Source: an uncultured Ruminiclostridium sp. (GTDB taxonomy: Bacteria; Bacillota; Clostridia; Oscillospirales; Acutalibacteraceae). Taken from it: DNA of 9,101 nucleotides. The position numbers and the translations under genes were made by a program. Every line of letters begins with the position of its first letter. Within the stretch, counting starts at the first letter, position 1. A model generated the notes under the pieces. That model worked only from the letters and a program-made list of their open reading frames with translations. It ran no database searches and had not been told where the DNA came from. Shown piece after piece: positions 1 to 3,952 of the stretch. The stretch lies in NCBI GenBank assembly GCA_902490005.1, contig CABUCM010000064.1, positions 1 through 9,101 of the forward strand, written 5' to 3'.

Positions 1-30
1 AGACCGGGAAGAGGAGATTCCAGCCGGTCT
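1..30. repeat. Short inverted repeat at the window edge
   Basis: AGACCGG at 1-7 is the exact reverse complement of CCGGTCT at 24-30, with a 16-nt spacer. It lies inside topA at the very left edge, at the same place where the encoded protein stops matching the topoisomerase I family. No function is claimed. It may be chance, or the visible start of a fold-back (inverted chimera) at a contig end. Confidence 0.45.
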
Positions 31-452
31 AAAATACGGCGGGCCTGCTGGGCGTTGACCAAATCGATGTCGATCCCCCTGGGATGGGACATACCATTGG
101 TAACACCTGTTTTCGTGATCTCATTAAAGGTCACCCGGTTCTGGTCTTCCGGGTCCAGCTTGAGCAAAAAGGCCAGGTGCCAGGAGATAGCCTCGCCTTC
201 CCGGTCAGGGTCCGTGGCGAGAAATACGGCTTCGCTTTTACCCGCCATTTTCTCCAATTCTTCCACTAATTTTTCCTTGCCCTTGATTACCGTATACTTG
301 GGCTGAAAATGCTTTTTCACATCCACACTGAGCCGGTTCTCCGGCAAATCCCGGACATGGCCCATGGAGGCGATGACATCATAGCCTTTTCCAAGATATT
401 TTTGAATGGTTTTCGCCTTGGCCGGCGACTCCACGATAACTAATTTTGACAT
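1..452 (-). CDS. topA: DNA topoisomerase I (type IA), N-terminal part, cut by window edge
   Basis: The gene encodes the enzyme that relaxes negatively supercoiled DNA through a transient 5'-phosphotyrosine single-strand break. About 150 codons are visible. The protein opens MSKLVIVESPAKAKTIQKYL, the hallmark Toprim start with the catalytic Glu at residue 8. Near residue 80 is the acidic Toprim motif ATDPDREGEAISWH, and near residue 130 the NAQQARRILDRL segment of the next domain. The active-site Tyr and the zinc-ribbon tail lie beyond the left edge. The ATG at 452-450 is preceded by an AAGGTGG ribosome binding site (460-466) with 7 nt spacing, which fixes the start. It follows dprA after only 21 nt on the same strand, so the two are probably co-transcribed, an arrangement common in Clostridia. 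One oddity: the last few codons before the edge (1 to about 17) read ESPLPG where the family has an almost invariant VGYxLSP, so the extreme end of the window is doubtful. The identity of the gene is certain. Confidence 0.97.
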   Translation of the reverse strand, partial: MSKLVIVESPAKAKTIQKYLGKGYDVIASMGHVRDLPENRLSVDVKKHFQPKYTVIKGKEKLVEELEKMAGKSEAVFLATDPDREGEAISWHLAFLLKLDPEDQNRVTFNEITKTGVTNGMSHPRGIDIDLVNAQQARRILDRLESPLPG

Positions 453-473
453 TCGGTTACCACCTTTTAGAAA

Positions 474-1640
474 TTACTGCTTGAACGCATAACGTCGTCC
501 TGAATAGGATTGGATGATTCCACTCAGCTCCAGCTCCGTCACCGCCTGGAGCGCCTTTGCCGCGGGCAGCCCCGCTTTTTGCGCGACAGCCTCTAACGGC
601 TGGGGTTCCCATCCCATGGCCTGGTAAAGCTTTTTAGCCCATTCCGAAAGTTCCTCCTCCCGAATGGCAGGCGGGGCCTTGGCTAGTTTTCGGAGCGCTT
701 CTTTCGGTTGCTGAAACTTGTTTTCTATCCACAAACCTTCCGGCTCGGGAATCGAAACAGTTTCAGAATAAGCATAAGCATATTCCTCTAAAATATCCTC
801 CCCACAGGTCACCGGCTTCGCACCGTCCTTAATTAATTGGTTAGTGCCAAAGGAGGCTTCGCTCCGCACGCTGCCCGGAAGAGCGAACACATCACGGTTC
901 TGCTCCAAGGCCAGCCTGGCGGTAATCAAAGCGCCGCTGCGCTTTGGTGCCTCAATGACCAGCACGCCTTGGGAAAGGCCGGAAAGAATACGGTTGCGGA
1001 CGGGAAAATTCCCGCCGTAGGGCTTGGTTCCCGGCGGATACTCCGAAAGGACCGCGCCGCCGTTTTCCAAGATACGGCTTCGCAGCCGGGCAAAATTAGG
1101 AGGATAATCCACATCCACGCCGCAGCCCAGCACGGTCACGGTTCTTCCCCGGGCCTGCAGCGCGCCCTCCAGAGCGGCTTGATCCGCTCCCAGCGCTCCG
1201 CCGCTGACAATGACAGCCCCGGCTTTAGCCAGCTGATAGGAAAGTTCAAAAGCGGACTTTACCCCATCCGCCGTGGCCCTTCTGGTACCAACCACCGCCA
1301 GGCACAAGGTTTCCTCCAAATCCGGCGGCGCGCCCTGGCAATAGAGCAGTACCGGCGGGTTGGAAATTTCCCACAAACAGTTAGGATAAGTTTGACCGCC
1401 GGGGCACAACAGGTGAATTTCCTTTTCCCGGCAAACATCCGCTATTTTCTGTGCTGCTTCTAAATTACGGGGCTTCAGCGCGAAAAACTCTCCGTTGGAA
1501 AGCCGGCAGGAACGCCATTGGCTGTCGGAAGCATCAAAAAATTTCTCCGGCGTTTGAAAACATTCTAAAACCCGTTTCCCGGAACGGCCGCCATAACCAA
1601 GCCCTAAAGAAAGCCACAGCCACAAAAGCTCCCGGTTCAT
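474..1640 (-). CDS. dprA: DNA processing protein DprA (Smf)
   Basis: The 388-residue product is a cytoplasmic single-stranded-DNA-binding protein that loads RecA, chiefly onto incoming DNA during transformation. It is present in nearly all bacteria, including many not known to be competent. Residues 1-75 form a SAM-like/helical N-terminal region and residues 110-290 the Rossmann-fold DprA domain. Visible signatures are VVGTRRAT (117-123), IVSGGALGAD (144-153), TVLGCGVDVDYP (169-180), LSEYPPGT (198-205), NFPVRNRILSGLS (211-223), RSGALITARLALEQ (234-247) and GTNQLIKDGAK (265-275). The C-terminal 50 residues look like the winged-helix domain. The ATG at 1640-1638 overlaps the methyltransferase stop as ATGA. 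GAGG sits 7 nt upstream, which suggests translational coupling. A longer in-frame reading upstream to 1997 only shadows the methyltransferase gene. The Rossmann loop reads GTR and SGGALGAD where many homologues have GSR and SGxAxGID; I take this as lineage variation. topA follows 21 nt downstream. Confidence 0.96.
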   Translation of the reverse strand: MNRELLWLWLSLGLGYGGRSGKRVLECFQTPEKFFDASDSQWRSCRLSNGEFFALKPRNLEAAQKIADVCREKEIHLLCPGGQTYPNCLWEISNPPVLLYCQGAPPDLEETLCLAVVGTRRATADGVKSAFELSYQLAKAGAVIVSGGALGADQAALEGALQARGRTVTVLGCGVDVDYPPNFARLRSRILENGGAVLSEYPPGTKPYGGNFPVRNRILSGLSQGVLVIEAPKRSGALITARLALEQNRDVFALPGSVRSEASFGTNQLIKDGAKPVTCGEDILEEYAYAYSETVSIPEPEGLWIENKFQQPKEALRKLAKAPPAIREEELSEWAKKLYQAMGWEPQPLEAVAQKAGLPAAKALQAVTELELSGIIQSYSGRRYAFKQ

Positions 1641-2449
1641 GACGATACCTCGCCGGCGCACCGCATCATTTCCCACATCAAAAGGCTGGCGGCGATGGAG
1701 GCGTTTAACGACTCCGCCCTTCCTAGCATCGGGATCGTGACCCGTCGGTGGCAAACAGAGACGGTCTCTGGTTTTAAGCCGTTCCCCTCGTTGCCCACCA
1801 AGACAGCGGTTGGCAACGTAAAATCGATCTGGGTAATGTTCTCCGCTTCCCGGTTGGGAACCGCCGCCAGGGTGACGAACCCTTTTTGCTTCAGTTCCTT
1901 TACGGCCTGTTCCATAGCGTCCGCCATCATCAGCGGTAGGCGGAAAACAGCGCCCATACTGCCCCGCAGAACCTTGGGGCTGTAAATATCGCAGCAACCC
2001 TTGGTAAGAATCACCCCGCCCACGCCTAACGCCTCGGCGGTTCTGAGGATCGTCCCCAGATTGGAGGGGTCCTGAATGTCCTCTAATCCCAATAAATGGC
2101 CGCTAGCATCCATTTTATCCAGAGAATCCGTTTTGTCAAGCATGGAGCACACGCACAAAACCCCTTGAGGGGTCACGGTGTCGGATAAACCGTTCATCAA
2201 GCCGCCCGACAGCAAAAAGGACTTTTCCGCCTGCTCCTGAAGCAGCTTCACATCTTCGGGATATTTTTCAAAAGCTTCTTCCGTATAAAACAATTGGCGG
2301 ATTTTCACACCGCTGAAAACCGCGTCCCGGCATAGACGGATTCCCTCCGCCGGAAACAGCCCTTCCTGGCGGCGGTATTTCGCGGATTTTAAAAGCTTTG
2401 CGGCGTGTTTTACCGCGGAATTATCTTTGCTGGTGATGGTTTCCCTCAT
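1637..2449 (-). CDS. TrmH/SpoU-family RNA 2'-O-ribose methyltransferase
   Basis: The 270-residue product belongs to the SPOUT (trefoil-knot) superfamily, which transfers methyl from S-adenosylmethionine to a ribose 2'-OH in rRNA or tRNA. The N-terminal 95 residues resemble the L30e-like substrate-binding domain, including FPAEGIRLCRDA (32-43). The SpoU domain carries all three motifs: DIQDPSNLGTILRTAEALG (124-142, with N130 and R136), AVLVGNEGNGL (215-225) and VTIPMLGRAESLNASIAAS (237-255). The ATG at 2449-2447 has GAGGGA about 6 nt upstream. The gene follows rplT by 120 bp and overlaps dprA by 4 bp. A TrmH-family gene just after infC-rpmI-rplT is a recurring Firmicutes arrangement, which fits a role in ribosome maturation. 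The exact target cannot be told from sequence. Family members include RlmB, TrmH and the YsgA-type methyltransferase, and the rplT neighbourhood favours the YsgA type. The family call is firm and the substrate is unknown. Confidence 0.94.
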   Translation of the reverse strand: MRETITSKDNSAVKHAAKLLKSAKYRRQEGLFPAEGIRLCRDAVFSGVKIRQLFYTEEAFEKYPEDVKLLQEQAEKSFLLSGGLMNGLSDTVTPQGVLCVCSMLDKTDSLDKMDASGHLLGLEDIQDPSNLGTILRTAEALGVGGVILTKGCCDIYSPKVLRGSMGAVFRLPLMMADAMEQAVKELKQKGFVTLAAVPNREAENITQIDFTLPTAVLVGNEGNGLKPETVSVCHRRVTIPMLGRAESLNASIAASLLMWEMMRCAGEVSS

Positions 2450-2469
2450 GGTCGTTCCCTCACAAGTAC

Positions 2470-2510
2470 CCTTTTGGAATAGAAGCGCCGTGGGCCGCTA
2501 TTCCAAAAGG
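2470..2510. repeat. Perfect 13-bp inverted repeat upstream of the methyltransferase gene
   Basis: CCTTTTGGAATAG at 2470-2482 is the exact reverse complement of CTATTCCAAAAGG at 2498-2510, with a 15-nt GC-rich spacer that can itself form a small GCC/GGC stem. Transcribed on the minus strand, it would be a long hairpin ending 8 nt before the Shine-Dalgarno sequence of the methyltransferase. No T-run follows it on that strand, so it is not a standard terminator there. On the plus strand ATATTTTTC follows, but no plus-strand gene reads into it. Possible roles are an mRNA-stabilising or translation-modulating hairpin, a protein operator, or a small dispersed repeat. Confidence 0.8.
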
Positions 2511-2520
2511 ATATTTTTCA

Positions 2521-2556
2521 TGATACAAAAGGAGCGCCCGGAACATTTCCGGGCGC
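2521..2556 (-). terminator. Probable intrinsic terminator or attenuator after rplT
   Basis: A perfect 10-bp GC-rich stem (GCGCCCGGAA at 2534-2543 against TTCCGGGCGC at 2547-2556) closes a 3-nt loop, 13 nt past the rplT stop codon. On the minus strand it is followed by TCCTTTTGTATCA, an interrupted and rather weak T-tract. It probably ends most infC-rpmI-rplT transcripts while letting some read through into the methyltransferase-dprA-topA run, for which I see no convincing separate promoter. Confidence 0.7.
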
Positions 2557-2569
2557 AATCCAAGCTTTT

Positions 2570-2923
2570 TTATAAAGCGGCTTTTGCCTTTTCCACCAGG
2601 CTGGTGAACGCCGCCGGATCCGCAATGGCAATTTCAGACAGCATCTTGCGGTTCAGTTCGATATTGGCTTTCTTCAGGCCATTCATAAAGGTAGAGTAAT
2701 TTACGCCGTTCATTTTGCACGCGGCGGAAATCCGGGTAATCCACAGACGGCGGAAATCACGCTTTCTGTGCTTGCGGCCAATATAAGCGTAATTGCCGGA
2801 TTTCATAACGGCCTGCTTGGCCATTTTAAAATGGCGGCTCTTAGAACCCCAGTAACCCTTGGCCAGCTTTAAAACTTTCTTTCTTCTTTTGCGCGTTGCT
2901 AACGCACCCTTTACACGTGCCAT
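2570..2923 (-). CDS. rplT: 50S ribosomal protein L20 (bL20)
   Basis: The 117-residue product is an early-assembly 23S rRNA-binding protein of the large subunit. In Bacillus it also represses its own operon through the infC leader. Its length matches the family. The basic N-terminal tail (MARVKGALATRKRRKKVLKL) is followed by the globular RNA-binding domain with conserved NYAYIGRKHRKRDFRRLWI (44-62) and ISAACKMNGVNYSTFMNGLK (65-84), ending in LVEKAKAAL. The ATG at 2923-2921 has GGGAGGT 8 nt upstream. It follows rpmI after 52 nt and is the last gene before the hairpin at 2534-2556. Codon use is skewed toward AAA/AAG and preferred codons, as expected for a highly expressed gene. The call is certain. 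Confidence 0.99.
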   Translation of the reverse strand: MARVKGALATRKRRKKVLKLAKGYWGSKSRHFKMAKQAVMKSGNYAYIGRKHRKRDFRRLWITRISAACKMNGVNYSTFMNGLKKANIELNRKMLSEIAIADPAAFTSLVEKAKAAL

Positions 2924-2975
2924 TCTATATTACCTCCCGATTATGGTTGTTTTTCTTTTTGGAAAGAGGATTTCC

Positions 2976-3173
2976 TTATTTATAAGGAATCAGGCGCTTT
3001 ACCTGTACCACATTGGTCTTATCGGCCACGGTGGTCTTTCTCAGGCCTCTCTTGCGCTTGGTGGTCTTCTTATTCAGAATATGGGATTTGTTAGCGTGGG
3101 CGCGGATCACTTTTCCATTTTTAGAAAGCTTGAAGCGCTTCTTAGCACCGCTGTGAGTTTTAATCTTAGGCAT
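2976..3173 (-). CDS. rpmI: 50S ribosomal protein L35 (bL35)
   Basis: The 65-residue, strongly basic product is a small structural protein of the large ribosomal subunit. The start MPKIKTHSGAKKRFKLSKNG is the canonical bL35 opening. It is followed by RAHANKSHILNKKTTKRKRGLRK and a C-terminal VKRLIPYK, all family hallmarks, and the length is typical. The ATG at 3173-3171 follows an AAGGAGGAG ribosome binding site, about 10 nt from GGAGG. It sits between infC, whose stop is 25 nt upstream, and rplT, in the nearly universal infC-rpmI-rplT order, so it shares their transcript. No internal promoter or hairpin is evident between the three genes apart from a short GGAAA/TTTCC stem in the rpmI-rplT gap. 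Confidence 0.99.
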   Translation of the reverse strand: MPKIKTHSGAKKRFKLSKNGKVIRAHANKSHILNKKTTKRKRGLRKTTVADKTNVVQVKRLIPYK

Positions 3174-3198
3174 GATATTTGCTCCTCCTTAAATCATG

Positions 3199-3717
3199 TT
3201 ACTTCTTCGGTTTTGGTGCAAGGAACATCAACATATTGCGTCCTTCCAATTTCGCGGCTTTTTCAACGTTAGCGAATTCAGAGCAAGAATCCGCAAATTT
3301 CCGCATAATTTCAAAACCAAGCTCAGGATGGCCCATTTCTCGGCCGCGGAAACGAATGGATACCTTTACCTTATCCCCCTCGCCGATAAACCGTTTGGCG
3401 TGTCCCTGCTTAGTGTTAAAATCGTGGGTGTCAATATTAAGAGAAAGCCTGATCTCCTTGATATCAACGATATGCTGGTTCTTTTTCGCTTCTTTTTCGC
3501 GCTTTGCCTGTTCAAAACGGTATTTCCCATAGTCCATGATCTTACAGACAGGCGGTTTCGCCATAGGAGAAATTTTGACCAGGTCAAGATTCTTTTCAGC
3601 CGCTTTATCAAGAGCGTCGTTCGCTGACATAATGCCCAACTGAGAACCGTCTGTGTCGATAATACGAAGTTCTTTATCCCGGATCTCGTCGTTGATCTGT
3701 AGTTCCTTGCTGCTAAT
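3199..3717 (-). CDS. infC: Translation initiation factor IF-3, with an ATT start codon
   Basis: The 172-residue product binds the 30S subunit, keeps it apart from the 50S and proofreads start codons and initiator tRNA. The N-terminal domain reads LQINDEIRDKELRIID (6-21) and continues to KPPVCKIMDYGKYRFEQ (54-70). A Lys-rich linker (to about 85) leads to the C-terminal domain with IKEIRLSLNIDTHDFNTK (86-103), VKVSIRFRGREMGHPELG (117-134) and a final MFLAPKPKK. The start was chosen as ATT at 3717-3715: a perfect GGAGGT (3726-3731) lies exactly 8 nt before it, the family N-terminus begins there, and no in-frame ATG or GTG exists at a sensible distance. An in-frame ATG at 3798 would put the leader terminator hairpin inside the protein. 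AUU starts on infC are known in E. coli and Bacillus, where IF3 represses its own translation by rejecting the codon. rpmI follows 25 nt later. Confidence 0.97.
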   Translation of the reverse strand: MSSKELQINDEIRDKELRIIDTDGSQLGIMSANDALDKAAEKNLDLVKISPMAKPPVCKIMDYGKYRFEQAKREKEAKKNQHIVDIKEIRLSLNIDTHDFNTKQGHAKRFIGEGDKVKVSIRFRGREMGHPELGFEIMRKFADSCSEFANVEKAAKLEGRNMLMFLAPKPKK

Positions 3718-3725
3718 AGTTACGC

Positions 3726-3731
3726 ACCTCC
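3726..3731 (-). promoter_or_regulatory. infC ribosome binding site that decides the ATT start
   Basis: GGAGGT on the minus strand is a near-perfect Shine-Dalgarno sequence. The 8-nt spacer GCGTAACT leads directly to ATT, in frame with IF-3. No ATG, GTG or TTG in that frame lies within a usable distance, so this site is the main evidence for a non-canonical start. Confidence 0.93.
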
Positions 3732-3744
3732 AAAAATAACAAAT

Positions 3745-3789
3745 GATAATAATCAATAACAAAGCGCGGACAGAATTCTCCATCCGCGC
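3745..3789 (-). terminator. Leader intrinsic terminator (attenuator) before infC
   Basis: GCGCGGA at one arm pairs with TCCGCGC at the other (3783-3789 and 3764-3770). G-U, G-C and A-T pairs extend the stem inward to about 11 bp with a 4-nt loop. The minus-strand tail that follows, TTTGTTATTGATTATTATC, is T-rich though interrupted. It lies about 33 nt before the infC start codon and downstream of the operon promoter, so it can only act on this operon's own transcript. That points to attenuation rather than ending addA. Confidence 0.8.
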
Positions 3790-3895
3790 ACAATACACTC
3801 AAGAAAACCTTTTACCAAGAATTTTCTACGTATTGACCCGTGCCGGACGGAACCCCACAGGTGAGAACAAGCTGTTCTGCTTTGTTTACGTTGTT

Positions 3896-3924
3896 AGTTT
3901 ATCAGACACGGTGCGGTTTGTCAA
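3896..3924 (-). promoter_or_regulatory. Sigma-A-type promoter of the infC-rpmI-rplT operon
   Basis: A consensus -35 box TTGACA (3919-3924) and a -10 box TAAACT (3896-3901) are separated by exactly 17 nt. A TG one base before the -10 gives an extended -10 element (TGATAAACT). Initiation is expected near 3889. The -35 begins only 9 bp past the addA stop codon, so the translation operon has its own strong promoter tucked against the end of addA. Confidence 0.88.
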
Positions 3925-3925
3925 G

Positions 3926-3952
3926 AAAAAAATCAAGAAATCCGCACTTCTT
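3926..3952 (-). terminator. Weak terminator-like stem and T7 tract at the end of addA
   Basis: AAGAAG at the 5' side and TTTCTT at the 3' side (3935-3952) can form a 6-bp A/T-rich stem including one G-U pair. It overlaps the last addA codons, and after GA a run of seven T follows (3926-3932). The stem is too weak to be convincing as a terminator. Some addBA transcription may therefore run into the infC leader and meet the terminator at 3764-3789. Confidence 0.25.

Larger units (their letters stand above)
3718..3889 (-). promoter_or_regulatory. Structured 5' leader of the infC operon (L20-leader candidate)
   Basis: About 170 nt of non-coding transcript separate the predicted start site (near 3889) from infC. 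In transcript order it holds: an AGAACA/TGTTCT stem-loop at 3864-3878; a conserved-looking CACCTGTGGGGTTCCG stretch ending in a CCGT/ACGG stem (about 3836-3862); an A/T-rich linker; an intrinsic terminator (3764-3789); and the ribosome binding site. TTCCGTCCG at 3844-3852 can pair over 9 positions, two of them G-U, with the terminator's 5' arm (3778-3786). This gives a candidate antiterminator. The position and layout match the Firmicutes L20 leader, in which L20 binding mimics its 23S site and causes early termination. Assignment to that family is inference, since no covariance model was run. Confidence 0.72.

Noticed and set aside
55..306. A small plus-strand gene at the left end
   Set aside because: It is antisense to the TopA Toprim domain, has no ribosome binding site and resembles no known protein.
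1641..1997. An extended DprA with about 119 extra N-terminal residues
   Set aside because: The extension entirely overlaps the methyltransferase's conserved C-terminal motifs, and the ATG at 1640 has its own ribosome binding site and matches the family start.
2941..2970. A GGAAA/TTTCC stem in the rpmI-rplT gap as a terminator or L20 operator
   Set aside because: The stem is only 5 bp with no proper T-tract on the coding strand, and the two ribosomal protein genes are expected to be co-transcribed.
3718..3798. An infC start at the in-frame ATG at 3798
   Set aside because: It would translate the leader terminator hairpin and the ribosome binding site into a hydrophobic tail not found in IF-3. 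The ATT start explains the GGAGGT placement.
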